A stretch of 64,000 bases of DNA from Pyrinomonadaceae bacterium (GCA_019186825.1 JABARP010000006.1:1-64000), one strand, 5' to 3'. Counted from the first letter of the stretch, positions 35,309 through 44,744 are shown. Translations and numbers: made by a program. Notes: generated from the sequence alone by a model not told the origin.

Positions 35309-36787
35309 CTACTTTGCTGAAGCGGCGACGAGAACGTCTTCGGGAGTCTCGTGGATGATCGTTGTTGTCAGGCCGTCGAACTTCTGCAGCTCGCCGAGAT
35401 ATTCGCGAGGCACGAGGACGAGAACGAGTTTTCCGCCGTTATAGACCACGATATATTCCTTTATTTCCGCAGGCCCAAGAAACCTTCTTTGCTTGCCGTC
35501 CGGCTGACGCACGAGTCTTTGCGGCGCGTAGAATTCGAGGTTGTGCGACGTCGTGTGCAGGCCGAGGACGGGCGCGTCCGCATAGCCTTTTGCATTGGCG
35601 TCGGCGATGCCCGCCTTGACGGAATCGGCGGCGGCAAAACCCGGAAGATAGAATAAGATCACGAGAACGCTTGCGAGCAACGTAAACGCGGCCGTGGCCG
35701 GAACAAGCCTTCGCAGCCGGCGTGGCGTGTCATTCCGCACGAGATAGACCGCCGCAAGAACGACCGCTGCCGGAACCGCCGGCAGTATGTAGCCCGGAAG
35801 TTTCGAACCCGAGAAAGAAAAGAAAAGCAGCGGCAAGAGCAGCCAGATGGCGGCAAAGACGGCGAGGTCTTTGTGCGGGTCTTGAGCTTCGTCGCGATGG
35901 GATAAAAGGCCGCGGAAGAGCTTCCACAATTCAGCGATCGCGAATGGTGCCCAAGGCAGTGCGAGTACGGGCAGCATCCAAAAAAAGAAGATGAACGGCT
36001 GCGGATGCTGGTACTTGTTCGACGTGAATCGCTGGAAATGATGCTGAACGAAGAACTGGTCGATGAAGTAATATCCATGCCGCAGATACATCGGCAGATA
36101 CCAAACTCCGGCGGTCACGAGAGCGACAGCACCGCCCCACAGCAAACTTTCGAACGCAAACTTTGTCGGGCGTTTCCAAAGCACGAGGTGATAGAGAAAC
36201 ACGATACCGACGGGGAAGATCGCACCGACCAGGCCCTTTGCGAGCAGGCCGACGCCGAGAAAGAAGTATGCCGCGAGCAGATAGAAGCGAGGGGTTTTCG
36301 CCGTTTGGTGAAGGTAGTATGCGATGAGCGTCGCGGTAACGGGAAGCGTCAGAATTATGTCGAAGCTTGCTCCGTGTGCGAAGGCGATCAGCCCGACGGT
36401 CGATGCCGCGAGAGCCGCGAAGAGCCAACCGCGGTCGATGCTTTTTCCAAGCAGATAAAGGCAAATGATGACGCCGATGCCGAACAGTGCGGGGCCGAGC
36501 CGCGCGGCAAATTCATTTACGCCGAAAATGTGATACGCGATCTTCTCAAGCCAATAGAGCAGGACGGGTTTCTCGAACCAAAGGCTGCCGCCGAGCGTCG
36601 GAGTGATCCAATCGCCGCGTTCGAGCATCTCGCGTGCGACCTGTGCGTAGCGAGGTTCGTCCGGCCCCATCAAGGGCAGCGTCAAGCCGGCGAAATACGC
36701 TACGAACGCGAGTGCCGCGAGGGCTATGCGCAGGGTGCTCGAAATTATCTGCGGCGGTTCGGATGCTGATTTTGTAATTTTCGCCAT
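35309..36787 (-). CDS. GT39/ArnT-like membrane glycosyltransferase
   Basis: 492 residues with about eleven membrane helices. MGPDEPRYAQVAREML is the conserved first periplasmic loop of GT-C family 39 / ArnT-like transferases, with the catalytic acidic pair DE; WFEKPVLLYWLEK follows as in ArnT relatives. Such enzymes transfer a sugar from a polyprenyl-phosphate carrier to lipid A or protein on the periplasmic face. A GnnA-like dehydrogenase diverges from it 46 bases away, which is compatible with an envelope lipid role. Confidence 0.87.
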   Translation of the reverse strand: MAKITKSASEPPQIISSTLRIALAALAFVAYFAGLTLPLMGPDEPRYAQVAREMLERGDWITPTLGGSLWFEKPVLLYWLEKIAYHIFGVNEFAARLGPALFGIGVIICLYLLGKSIDRGWLFAALAASTVGLIAFAHGASFDIILTLPVTATLIAYYLHQTAKTPRFYLLAAYFFLGVGLLAKGLVGAIFPVGIVFLYHLVLWKRPTKFAFESLLWGGAVALVTAGVWYLPMYLRHGYYFIDQFFVQHHFQRFTSNKYQHPQPFIFFFWMLPVLALPWAPFAIAELWKLFRGLLSHRDEAQDPHKDLAVFAAIWLLLPLLFFSFSGSKLPGYILPAVPAAVVLAAVYLVRNDTPRRLRRLVPATAAFTLLASVLVILFYLPGFAAADSVKAGIADANAKGYADAPVLGLHTTSHNLEFYAPQRLVRQPDGKQRRFLGPAEIKEYIVVYNGGKLVLVLVPREYLGELQKFDGLTTTIIHETPEDVLVAASAK

Positions 36788-36833
36788 TAAAGAACAGAAT
36801 GTTAAGTATTACTCTAAAAAGAGCTTACAAGAA

Positions 36834-37811
36834 ATGGCGAGTGATAAAAAAATACGGTTTGCCGCTATCGGAGTTGGAAGCCTCGGGCGGCATCACGCCC
36901 GGAATTATGCCGAGTTGGCACACGAAGGCCGCATCGAGTTCGTCGGAGCGTGCGATACGGATGCCGAGACCGCAAAACGCATCGCTCGCGAGAACGGCGC
37001 GATGCATTTCACGGACTGGCGTGAATTGATCGACAAAGTTGATGCCGTTTCGGTCGCAACGCCGACGGAAACGCACGCGGACATTGCGTGTGCGTTCCTT
37101 GATGCGGGCAAACACGTGCTCGTTGAGAAGCCGATCGCCTCGGCGATTCCCGATGCCGAAAGGATGATCGCCGCGGCACAAAATTCAGGTGTGAAGCTGA
37201 TGGTCGGCCAGCTCGAAAGATACAATCCCGCGATGGTCGCGCTGAGGCCGCGTGTGACGACGCCGCTCTATTTTGAGATCCATCGCGTTTCGCCGTTTCC
37301 GAATCGGTCGCTCGACGTCGATGTCGTGCTCGATGTGATGATCCACGACCTCGATGCCGTGCAATGGCTAGTCGGCAAAGATGTCGCGGTCTCGGCGATC
37401 CACGCGGTCGGAATTCCCGTGATCTCGGACAAGGTCGATGCGGCGAATGCTCGGATCGAGTTCGCGAATGGAACAGTCGCAAATATTACGGCTTCGCGCA
37501 TAGGGACGGAAAAGATCAGAAAGACGCGATTCTACCAGACGAATTCTTACGTCGTGCTCGATTACGCAACGAAATTCGCATCGCTCACGTCATTAAAACC
37601 CGATGCGGTGGACCTTCTAAATGGCATCTCGATCGATCGACTCGAGATCAAAGACGTCGAGCCGCTGCGGGCTGAGATCACGGCGTTCCTTGATGCGATC
37701 GAGAATGATGCGGAGCCCGCGATCACGGGAGAGGACGGCCTGCGGGCATTGACGCTCGCGGTCGGCGTGCTTGAGAAGATCGAGGCACATAGATCGCGCC
37801 TTGATCTTTAA
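36834..37811 (+). CDS. Gfo/Idh/MocA dehydrogenase, resembling UDP-GlcNAc 3-dehydrogenase GnnA
   Basis: 325 residues from ATG 36834. The NAD-binding Rossmann motif is GVGSLGRHHARNY and the catalytic lysine lies in VEKPIA. Segments GQLERYNPA, EIHRVSPFPNRSLDVDVVLDVMIHDLDAV and NARIEFANGTVANITASR match the subgroup usually found beside lpx genes and including GnnA, which supplies the 3-oxo sugar for 3-amino lipid A. This subgroup assignment is from recalled pattern; no lpx gene is visible here. The adjacent ArnT-like gene gives mild support for a lipid A role. Confidence 0.8.
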   Translation: MASDKKIRFAAIGVGSLGRHHARNYAELAHEGRIEFVGACDTDAETAKRIARENGAMHFTDWRELIDKVDAVSVATPTETHADIACAFLDAGKHVLVEKPIASAIPDAERMIAAAQNSGVKLMVGQLERYNPAMVALRPRVTTPLYFEIHRVSPFPNRSLDVDVVLDVMIHDLDAVQWLVGKDVAVSAIHAVGIPVISDKVDAANARIEFANGTVANITASRIGTEKIRKTRFYQTNSYVVLDYATKFASLTSLKPDAVDLLNGISIDRLEIKDVEPLRAEITAFLDAIENDAEPAITGEDGLRALTLAVGVLEKIEAHRSRLDL

Positions 37812-37837
37812 TGGATCGTCGCCGAGCAGTAAAGGAA

Positions 37838-37868
37838 GGCCGCAGAGTTCGCGTTGAACTTTGCGGCC
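37838..37868. terminator. Bidirectional hairpin between convergent genes
   Basis: A 13-bp stem, GGCCGCAGAGTTC (37838-37850) with GAACTTTGCGGCC (37856-37868), one G-T wobble and a 5-base loop. It sits between the Gfo/Idh gene (ends 37811) and the convergent gene ending at 37897. The minus-strand side is followed by a T-rich TTCCTTTAC; no strong T-run exists on the plus side. Confidence 0.6.
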
Positions 37869-37896
37869 GACGAAGGAAGATCGTGAAGTTTTCGGG

Positions 37897-38325
37897 TTAC
37901 TGTGCCGCGGCTCGCTCGGCGAAAGCCTTGAGCCACTCTTGAGTTTTCCGAAGACGCGCGGTGTTCTCGGGCGTTGAGAAAATAAGTTTCTCAAGACTCT
38001 TGAATGCGTCGGGAGCCTGCATCTTTTCGCGAAGGTCTGCGAGGAAGGGCTCGATCTTTGCGAAAACGATGTAATGCTCGCCGTTCGTATCGGCGAACAT
38101 ATCAGCGTCGATGGCGTCGTGATTTACAAGCGCGGCGGCCATTTCCCAATAGGATGAGACCATACGAAAGTACGCTCCGACCTCCGGGTCCATCATTGTG
38201 TTAAGGATATCGTCCGCGCTTTTCGGTGCGAACATAAAGACCCAATCACGTCCTTTACGCATTTTCTCCTCGCGTCGCAGGTCGTAAAGTTTGAGGATAA
38301 GGTCAGCTGATTTTGACTTGCTCAT
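37897..38325 (-). CDS. Conserved hypothetical protein (DUF4760-like)
   Basis: 142 residues, soluble and mostly helical, starting with ADLILKLYDLRREEKMRKGRDW and including MVSSYWEMAAALVNH and a DMFAD segment. No catalytic motif and no signal peptide. It resembles small DUF4760-type helical proteins only in general layout, so the family name is tentative. It is divergent from the serine hydrolase, with 76 bases between the two starts. Confidence 0.65.
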   Translation of the reverse strand: MSKSKSADLILKLYDLRREEKMRKGRDWVFMFAPKSADDILNTMMDPEVGAYFRMVSSYWEMAAALVNHDAIDADMFADTNGEHYIVFAKIEPFLADLREKMQAPDAFKSLEKLIFSTPENTARLRKTQEWLKAFAERAAAQ

Positions 38326-38401
38326 ATGCCAATGAAACCTCCAAAAAAAGTATAGTTAGACTGTATTGGTATCTTTGCGAGGTGTCAAACGGGTCCAGTT
38401 T

Positions 38402-39538
38402 ATGGCGAATTTGCAGAATAAAATGATAAACGAGCTGCTGTTCGAGCGGATCGAAGCCGGCGATTTCCCGTCGGCGGTGTACCTTGTCGGACAGGGCAAA
38501 GATGTCGTTTTTGCAGACGCCGTGGGCAATGCGGTCGTAAAGCCGGAGCGGATCGCGGCCACGCTCGACACGATCTATGACCTTGCGAGTCTGACGAAAG
38601 TGCTTGCAACGACGCTTCTTGCGGCGAAATTGATCGACGGCGGGAGGCTGGAGCTTGATGCGAAGGTTGCCGATATCTTGCCCGAGGCGGCGAGGTCGGC
38701 TTATGGCGAGACGACGATCTTGCAGCTTGCAACGCACACGAGCGGGCTGCCTGCATGGAGGCCGCTCTATTTGCTCGCCGAAGGCCGCGAGGATGTGTTG
38801 AGCGTCATTCTTAACACGCCGCCGTCTGCTGAACGCGACGTTGTTTACAGCGACCTGAATTTCATACTGCTTTCGTTCATCATTGAAAAATTGACGGGGC
38901 AGCGGATCGACTGGGCCGCGGGCGAGCGTATTTTCGAACCGCTCGGCCTAAAGAACACTTTTTATTGCCCGCCGAACGCGGTGAGACGGCGGACCGCGGC
39001 ATCCGAACTCGGCAATCAATTCGAACGCGAGACGTGCGAGAAGGAAGGTTATCTTGCGGCCGATGGTGCGTCGGAAAAGGCGGATCGGTGGCTCAGAAAT
39101 GAGTTGATCTGGGGCGAGGTTCACGACGGCAATGCGTATTTTATGGACGGCGTTGCGGGCCACGCGGGCCTTTTTTCGACTGCCGCCGGCGTGTTTGTAC
39201 TTGCACAACAGTTTTTGCCCGAGACGACCAAGCTTCTGCGGCCCAAAACGTGCGAACTATTTTCGAGGAATTTCACTGCGGGTAAGGCCGAGGACCGCTC
39301 ATTCGGGTTTCAGCTTGCGAGCACAAAGGACTCGACCGCGGGAGGTCGAATATCACCGCAAAGCTTTGGCCATCTTGGGTTTACGGGCACGAGTCTTTGG
39401 ATCGACCCCGTGAAACAAGCCATCTTTATCCTGCTGACGAACCGGACGCACGACCACGGCCTGCCGCTCGTTAACATTAACTCCGTTCGACGTAGGTTTC
39501 ACGACCTCGCGGCCGCCGGTCTTGAGCGAAATTTTTAG
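38402..39538 (+). CDS. Serine hydrolase of the beta-lactamase / EstB family
   Basis: 378 residues from ATG 38402. Class C beta-lactamase-fold motifs are present: the nucleophile SLTK (S63, K66), the YSD triad tyrosine (Y149) and a C-terminal HLGFTGT in place of KTG. No signal peptide is seen, so it is likely a cytoplasmic esterase or peptidase rather than a beta-lactamase. HTSGLPAW is the typical loop of this family. A long-frame start at 38366 has less support. Confidence 0.88.
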   Translation: MANLQNKMINELLFERIEAGDFPSAVYLVGQGKDVVFADAVGNAVVKPERIAATLDTIYDLASLTKVLATTLLAAKLIDGGRLELDAKVADILPEAARSAYGETTILQLATHTSGLPAWRPLYLLAEGREDVLSVILNTPPSAERDVVYSDLNFILLSFIIEKLTGQRIDWAAGERIFEPLGLKNTFYCPPNAVRRRTAASELGNQFERETCEKEGYLAADGASEKADRWLRNELIWGEVHDGNAYFMDGVAGHAGLFSTAAGVFVLAQQFLPETTKLLRPKTCELFSRNFTAGKAEDRSFGFQLASTKDSTAGGRISPQSFGHLGFTGTSLWIDPVKQAIFILLTNRTHDHGLPLVNINSVRRRFHDLAAAGLERNF

Positions 39539-39620
39539 CAACTCGCCGGGCGAACGCCTAATCAAAGAAGCACTCTCCTCTAACCAACGGCTGGAAGTGT
39601 CGGTTTTTTTGGAGACGTCG

Positions 39621-40817
39621 ATGATCATCAAGAAGATTCTTTTCCTCTCGCTCGCAGTTTGTGTGTTCGGGTTTGCGGCATTCGGGCAGAGTGACCGTTC
39701 GAGACGCCCGCGTGTGGCGCCGACGCCTGTTCCAACGCCGACGCCGCTTCCGTCGGCCGATCGCGGCGGCCCGCCGGTGCTCGGCGGCGCGCGAAACGCT
39801 CCGACACAACCGACCGCCGAAGAAGTGATCGGCGGAGACGACGATGTCATTCGGGTTGAGACGAACCTCGTGACGATGCCCGTTTCGGTGCTCGATCGCG
39901 ACGGCCGTTTTATCTCGGGCCTGCAGCAGCGGGATTTTCAGATCTTCGAGAACGGCACGCCCCAGAAGGTCGAATACTTTCAATCGGTCGAGCAGCCATT
40001 TACGGTGATCTTGCTCTTGGACGTTAGTCCTTCGACACAGTTTCGTATGGACGAGATCCAGCGTGCGGCGATGACGTTCGTCGATAGCTTGCGGCCTGCG
40101 GATCGCATGATGGTGATGTCTTTCGACGAATATATTCACGTTCTTTGCCCGATCACGAACGATCGATACGAGATGAAGAACGCCATTCGCCAGGCGGAAT
40201 TCGGCGACGGCACCAGCCTTTACGATGCGGTTGACGACGTGATCCGCAGGCGTTTGTCAGGCGTTCAGGGACGAAAGGCGGTCGTGCTCTTTACTGACGG
40301 CGTTGACACGACGTCGCACCGTGCCACGATCCAGAGTACGACGGCGGCTGCCGAAGAACTTGACGCGCTTTTCTATCCTATCCGATTCGATACATCGAGA
40401 GATCTGGCTGGCGGCGGTATGGGAATGCCCGCACCTCGCCGTCAGAATCGCCGTATCACGATGGGCGATATTCTCGGTGCGATCCTGACGGGAGGAAACG
40501 TCCAGGTTGGAAGCGGTGCTCCGGGCGGCGGAACGCGTGCCGAATACGAACGCGGACGGCAATACCTGCAGGATCTAGCGCAAAAGACGGGCGGACGGGA
40601 ATTCGAGGCGGATTCGATCTACAATCTGCAGGCGGCGTTTACCGGTATCGCCGAGGAGCTTCGTCGCCAGTACACGCTCGGCTATTATCCCGACAAGGTC
40701 GGTACGGTCGGCGAAAGGCGGCAGATCAAGATCCGCGTGCATCGTCCTAATGTCGTGGTCCGTGCAAAGAACAGCTACATCGTCGGCGATAGCCGGCGAA
40801 CTCTCGCAGGCATCTGA
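39621..40817 (+). CDS. VWFA-related protein of the acidobacterial type
   Basis: 398 residues from ATG 39621, with GGAGA five bases before. A signal peptide (about 1-23) is followed by a Pro/Thr linker (30-60) and a von Willebrand A domain with MIDAS residues DVSPS (D134, S136, S138) and a later FTDGVD. The lead-in VIRVETNLVTMPVSVLDRDG and the closing LRRQYTLGYYPD are hallmarks of the VWFA-related domain family expanded in Acidobacteriota. Probably periplasmic or surface protein binding; ligand unknown. Useful as a taxonomic marker. Confidence 0.9.
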   Translation: MIIKKILFLSLAVCVFGFAAFGQSDRSRRPRVAPTPVPTPTPLPSADRGGPPVLGGARNAPTQPTAEEVIGGDDDVIRVETNLVTMPVSVLDRDGRFISGLQQRDFQIFENGTPQKVEYFQSVEQPFTVILLLDVSPSTQFRMDEIQRAAMTFVDSLRPADRMMVMSFDEYIHVLCPITNDRYEMKNAIRQAEFGDGTSLYDAVDDVIRRRLSGVQGRKAVVLFTDGVDTTSHRATIQSTTAAAEELDALFYPIRFDTSRDLAGGGMGMPAPRRQNRRITMGDILGAILTGGNVQVGSGAPGGGTRAEYERGRQYLQDLAQKTGGREFEADSIYNLQAAFTGIAEELRRQYTLGYYPDKVGTVGERRQIKIRVHRPNVVVRAKNSYIVGDSRRTLAGI

Positions 40818-40825
40818 TAAGCAAA

Positions 40826-40857
40826 AGGCCATCGCGGACACCGCGACGGCCTTTTTC
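40826..40857. terminator. Bidirectional terminator after the VWA gene
   Basis: AGGCCATCGCG (40826-40836) pairs with CGCGACGGCCT (40842-40852) with one mismatch and a tight loop, then TTTTTCTTC. The left flank is AAAA, giving a T-run for the minus strand as well. It serves the VWA gene (ends 40817) and the convergent nuclease gene (ends 40877). Confidence 0.85.
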
Positions 40858-40876
40858 TTCCCAAGAGAGACGAAGT

Positions 40877-42310
40877 TTATTTCTTCGGCCTCTGGCCCGT
40901 TTCCTGATAAGCCCTTTCAGCCTTGATCTCGTCGATCGCGTACTGATCGAGGGTTACCTCCCAATCTGCAACGAAGCTCGAATCGACGGTCGATTCGATA
41001 ACGCTTTGGATCGACGTCGGCACATTTGAAAGGAAATCGTAGCCCGTGAGGCTTTCGATATCGTCGATCGATGTGCGGAAGGTTCGCCAATCGCTGTTGA
41101 TATCGTTTTGGTTCGGCATCAGAACGGCGATCGTTCGGGTCGATGTCGTAACACGGGAAACGTCGTTCGAACCGTCCGGCAGGACGATGATCACCTTCCA
41201 TGTGTAGGTCGGCAAGGCGACATTTCCGGAACCGATATACCCGCTCGTTCCCCAACCGCCCGAGATGATATAGAGTTCGTTGCCCTGGCCCGCAAGCGTT
41301 CGGCAATAGGTCTCGAGCGATGCCCACGTGACCTGATTGTTGTCAGGCGCTTGAGGGATCATATTCGTCATCAGGAACGTCGAAGAATTGTCCGAGACGG
41401 TCTTTGTACGGTCGCCGGACGGACACATATGTCCGCGGTCATATCCCGAACCAGAATAGTCCGAACCGGTAACGCGATACCATCCGGACGGAAGCGTCGT
41501 GTCCGCACGGAAATCATCCTGCCGGGACGTTGAACCGAGCCAGGAAGACGCAAGGTGCCACGAAACCCAATTCGGCCTGCGGTCGGTGTTGTTATACGAC
41601 AGCGCGTAGGTCGATTTTTCCATCAGGTAGTTCAGCGGCGTGTTTACGTTCGTTGCCGCGTTGGACGGGTTGCCCATCGTGAGATGAACGTTCGATGAAG
41701 GCGGCGGTGTTGGCGTCGGCGTCGGGGTTGGAGTCGGTGTGGCGGTCGGGGTCGGCGTGGGCGTTGGAGTTGCGGCGGTGTAGTTGGTGACCGAGATCGT
41801 ATCGAAGTTTATTCGGTTCGAACCGCCGGAGACCTTTCGCAGCTCGAATCGAACCGGCGAAGCCGAGTTGACGGTGAAGCTCGCGGTCTTAAGCGACGTT
41901 GAGCTGGTCGTAACGGTAGAGCCTACCTTTGACCACGAGGAGCCGTTGTTCGTCGATTTCCAAAGCTCCCAGGTGCTCGTTCCGTCCGAGCCGTATTTTG
42001 CATGCTTTACGGAGAATGTGCCGGCTGAGGACACATTGAAATTCATACTGACCTTGCCTGTGTTGCGGACGCGTGCCGAATACGAGCCGCTCTTTCGATC
42101 GCTCGAAGAATTGCCCGTCAGGGCGTCATTCATATACCAGCTTCCGGTTCCGAGCGTAACGTTGCCGCCTGCGTATGCGGTCTTTCCGCCTGCCTCGAAC
42201 CCTTCACTTAATATCGTTGCGGCCTCGATACCCGCGGTAACTATCGCGAGCGAGATGATGATGCCTATAAAGATCAAACTGCCGTAAGCGAGAAAATGTT
42301 TCTTGTTCAC
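40877..42310 (-). CDS. Secreted DNA/RNA non-specific endonuclease with N-terminal adhesion-like domain
   Basis: 477 residues. An N-terminal hydrophobic segment (about 9-30) acts as signal or anchor. Residues 31-178 form a beta-rich domain (EGFEAGGKTAY start, like DNA/carbohydrate-binding jelly-roll modules), then a Thr-Pro repeat linker (181-204), then an NUC1/DRGH nuclease domain with D291-R-G-H294 in GYDRGHMCPSGDR and a downstream Asn-rich metal segment (FLMTNMIPQAPDNNQ). Such ββα-metal nucleases degrade DNA and RNA without sequence preference; outside the cell this suits nutrient scavenging. A long structured leader precedes it. Confidence 0.92.
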   Translation of the reverse strand: MNKKHFLAYGSLIFIGIIISLAIVTAGIEAATILSEGFEAGGKTAYAGGNVTLGTGSWYMNDALTGNSSSDRKSGSYSARVRNTGKVSMNFNVSSAGTFSVKHAKYGSDGTSTWELWKSTNNGSSWSKVGSTVTTSSTSLKTASFTVNSASPVRFELRKVSGGSNRINFDTISVTNYTAATPTPTPTPTATPTPTPTPTPTPPPSSNVHLTMGNPSNAATNVNTPLNYLMEKSTYALSYNNTDRRPNWVSWHLASSWLGSTSRQDDFRADTTLPSGWYRVTGSDYSGSGYDRGHMCPSGDRTKTVSDNSSTFLMTNMIPQAPDNNQVTWASLETYCRTLAGQGNELYIISGGWGTSGYIGSGNVALPTYTWKVIIVLPDGSNDVSRVTTSTRTIAVLMPNQNDINSDWRTFRTSIDDIESLTGYDFLSNVPTSIQSVIESTVDSSFVADWEVTLDQYAIDEIKAERAYQETGQRPKK

Positions 42311-42364
42311 ACGACTCCTCCAATCTAGGAAAATTTGAAATTGATCTAAAAACTAAGTAATGAA

Positions 42365-42455
42365 AGCGGCCATCGCTTCGCACGTACGGTTCGGGGAGTA
42401 TCCGTAACGCATCGTGAAGCTCGGGGCCGTGAAAGGCTGATCTGAGACATCAGCC
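42365..42455 (-). ncRNA. Structured 5' leader of the nuclease gene (candidate cis-regulatory RNA)
   Basis: In the leader between the predicted start point (~42504) and the nuclease ATG (42310) there are several pairings. GGCTGA/TCAGCC at 42435-42440/42450-42455 is one hairpin. GCTTC (42375-42379) with GAAGC (42416-42420) encloses TACGG/CCGTA. AGCG (42365-42368) with CGCT (42374-42377) would compete with the second pairing, so two exclusive folds are possible. No known riboswitch class was recognised. Confidence 0.4.
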
Positions 42456-42510
42456 AAAAGTAAAGACAGTAAAACTATTCGTTGTAAGGCACGAGAAAAT
42501 ATCGTTCGCG

Positions 42511-42540
42511 ATAATAGAACGTTTTGGCGCGCGAAGGCAA
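42511..42540 (-). promoter_or_regulatory. Predicted promoter of the nuclease gene
   Basis: Read on the minus strand, TTGCCT (42540-42535) and TATTAT (42516-42511) are 18 bases apart, with matches to consensus at four and five of six positions. The start point would be near 42504, leaving an untranslated leader of roughly 190 bases before the nuclease start at 42310. Confidence 0.5.
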
Positions 42541-42557
42541 GCCCACTCCGCGCTCTA

Positions 42558-43853
42558 TCAGATCACAGTACCATTCGGAATGATCGCATTCTTCGGAATG
42601 ATGATGATCTTGTCGCGAATGTAGTAGGAGCGGTCGGGCGAATCGTAGTGTTCGATGCCGTCGCGATTAATGAGCTGAACGTCTTTACCGATGCGGACAT
42701 TCTTGTCGATGATCGCATTGCGGATGACGGTGTTCTCATCGATGCCGATATGCGGCACCTGGCGTTCGAGATTGATGCGGATGTCCTCGATCGCTTCGAA
42801 AATATCCGAGCCCATCACGATCGAATTCTCGATGACGACGCCTTTGTCGATGCGCGCACGCAGGCCGACGATCGAGTTCCGAATTGTAACGCCGCTCAAG
42901 ATGCAGCCTTCGCTGATCATCGAATTATCGACGGTGCAATCGTGGATCTTCGACGGCGGAAGGTAGCGGCTGCGCGTGTAGATAGGTGCCGCAGCATTGA
43001 AGAAATTGAATTTCGGCAAGGGCGACGCAAGGTCGAGATTCGCTTGATAGAAAGCGCGAATCGTTCCGATATCTTCCCAGTAACCATTGAAAAGATGTGC
43101 CTGGACGGAATATTTGTCGATCGCCGCGGGAATGATCTCCTTTCCGAAATCGACCCATCCGCGGTCCGTGTTCAGAAGCTCGACGAGCTTTGCGTAGTTG
43201 AAAACATAGATGCCCATCGAGGCGAGGAACGGACGCTCTTCCGCCTCGGCATCCGAAAGACCGAGCGAACGCGTATCGACACGCATCGCGTCCAGTTCGG
43301 CACCCTTCGGCTTCTCTTTGAATTCGATAATGCGGCCGGTCTCGTCTGTTTTGAGCAGGCCGAATTCCTCAGCATCCTCTCGGCGCGACGGAATTACCGA
43401 GACCGTAAGGTCGGCTCCCGATGTGAAATGCCTTTCGAGGAATTTTGAATAATCCATCCGGTAGAGATGGTCGCCCGAGAGGATGAGAAGCGTATCGACA
43501 TGCCAATCGCGGACGTGCGGGAGCATTTGCCGGACGGCGTCGGCGGTTCCCTGGAACCATTCGGGATTGTCTCGTGTGAGTTCAGCGGCCAGAACCTCGA
43601 CAAAACCGGTCGAGAACGACGAGAATCGATATGTCGTCGAGACGTGGCGATTCAGCGACGCAGAATTATACTGAGTAAGGACAAAGATCTGCGTGATGCC
43701 CGAATTGATGCAGTTGGAAACGGGAATGTCGATGAGGCGATATTTGCCGCCGAGCGGAACCGCGGGCTTTGACCTTTCACCGGTTAGCGGGAAAAGGCGG
43801 GAGCCGGCTCCGCCGCCGAGAATTACCGCGACGACGTTGTCATACTGGCCCAT
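42558..43853 (-). CDS. glgC: Glucose-1-phosphate adenylyltransferase
   Basis: 431 residues from ATG 43853 ([20 protein letters not shown]); the longer upstream reading lacks family character. The nucleotidyltransferase domain has [38 protein letters not shown] with the catalytic Asp and EFKEKP for glucose-1-phosphate. The C-terminal left-handed beta-helix includes LPPSKI and repeated NSIV/NAII steps. LPPSKI and the overall style resemble cyanobacterial and plant AGPases more than the enterobacterial one. It makes ADP-glucose for glycogen synthesis. It is divergent from mtgA. Confidence 0.95.
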   Translation of the reverse strand: MGQYDNVVAVILGGGAGSRLFPLTGERSKPAVPLGGKYRLIDIPVSNCINSGITQIFVLTQYNSASLNRHVSTTYRFSSFSTGFVEVLAAELTRDNPEWFQGTADAVRQMLPHVRDWHVDTLLILSGDHLYRMDYSKFLERHFTSGADLTVSVIPSRREDAEEFGLLKTDETGRIIEFKEKPKGAELDAMRVDTRSLGLSDAEAEERPFLASMGIYVFNYAKLVELLNTDRGWVDFGKEIIPAAIDKYSVQAHLFNGYWEDIGTIRAFYQANLDLASPLPKFNFFNAAAPIYTRSRYLPPSKIHDCTVDNSMISEGCILSGVTIRNSIVGLRARIDKGVVIENSIVMGSDIFEAIEDIRINLERQVPHIGIDENTVIRNAIIDKNVRIGKDVQLINRDGIEHYDSPDRSYYIRDKIIIIPKNAIIPNGTVI

Positions 43854-43946
43854 AGTAGAATAGTAATCAGTCCGCGAAGGGATGTAAATATTTTTGAATT
43901 TTACAGTCCGCTCACTAATTATTAACATTTCGCGGGAAAGCACAAG

Positions 43947-44717
43947 ATGTGGTATTGGATCAAGCTGTTATTTTTGATTTTTGTCGGCGCGATATTGCTT
44001 TGGCTTGCTTACGAAGTGATCACGTTCCCGTCGATATCGAGCCTTAGGACCGAGAATCCGACGACATCTTCGCTGATCGAATACCGACTTTCGGAGGCAC
44101 GGTCGGAAGGCCGCGAGCCGAAGAAATTCATGATCTGGACGCCGATCGACCAGATCAGCCCGAACCTGCAGAGAGCTGTACTCGCCGGCGAAGATGCGAG
44201 ATTCTTCCAGCACAATGGTTTCGATTGGGACGCTATTCAAAAGGCCTGGGATGAGGCCGTAAAAGAAGGCGAAAAGGAGGCACGCGAAGAGGGCGATTAC
44301 GACCCGAATGATTGGATCCCGCCGATGCCGAGCTTCAAACGCGGTGCATCGACCATTACGCAGCAGCTCGCAAAGAATCTTTTTCTTTCGGAAGACAGGA
44401 ATTTCTTGCGGAAAGGACGCGAGGCCGTCTATACATACTTTCTCGAAAGGGAACTGACGAAAAAGCGGATCCTTGAGCTTTACCTGAATGTGATCGAATG
44501 GGGCGACGGTATCTACGGTGCCGAGGCTGCGTCGAGAACGTATTTTAAGAAATCGGCGTCGGACCTGACGCGTGAAGAGGCCGCGTTCCTTGCGGCGATG
44601 ATCCCGAGCCCGCTGAATATCTTCAATCCGGCGAAAAATCGAAAGCGCGTGGTGCGGCGGCAGCGTGTTATATTGCGCGGGATGAATTCGATCAAGCTTG
44701 CATACACGGATAAATAA
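43947..44717 (+). CDS. mtgA: Monofunctional peptidoglycan glycosyltransferase
   Basis: 256 residues: one N-terminal membrane helix (about 5-25) and a single GT51 domain. The catalytic glutamate is E82 in [15 protein letters not shown], followed by [15 protein letters not shown] and the [27 protein letters not shown] region. There is no transpeptidase domain, so it polymerises lipid II glycan strands only. An acidic/charged insertion (about 101-130) separates the first two motifs and is longer than in enterobacterial MtgA. Confidence 0.93.
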   Translation: MWYWIKLLFLIFVGAILLWLAYEVITFPSISSLRTENPTTSSLIEYRLSEARSEGREPKKFMIWTPIDQISPNLQRAVLAGEDARFFQHNGFDWDAIQKAWDEAVKEGEKEAREEGDYDPNDWIPPMPSFKRGASTITQQLAKNLFLSEDRNFLRKGREAVYTYFLERELTKKRILELYLNVIEWGDGIYGAEAASRTYFKKSASDLTREEAAFLAAMIPSPLNIFNPAKNRKRVVRRQRVILRGMNSIKLAYTDK

Positions 44718-44744
44718 GCCCCCGGCGGCGTTAGCGATATCGGC

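Noticed and set aside
38366..38401. Upstream start for the serine hydrolase
   Set aside because: It adds 12 residues without family likeness; ATG 38402 is the first start giving a normal N-terminus.
42380..42397. String resembling the 3' half of group II intron domain V (CACGTACGGTTCGGGGAG)
   Set aside because: The 5' half GAGCCGTAYG is missing, no intron-encoded protein or other domains are near, and the segment pairs better within the nuclease leader.
42365..42455. c-di-GMP (GEMM) riboswitch before the nuclease gene
   Set aside because: A short GCGAAGC-like similarity exists but the tetraloop, its receptor and the second conserved stem are absent.
42435..42455. Hairpin GGCTGA/TCAGCC as a terminator
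   Set aside because: Only three T residues follow on the minus strand and none on the plus strand; it lies inside the predicted nuclease leader.
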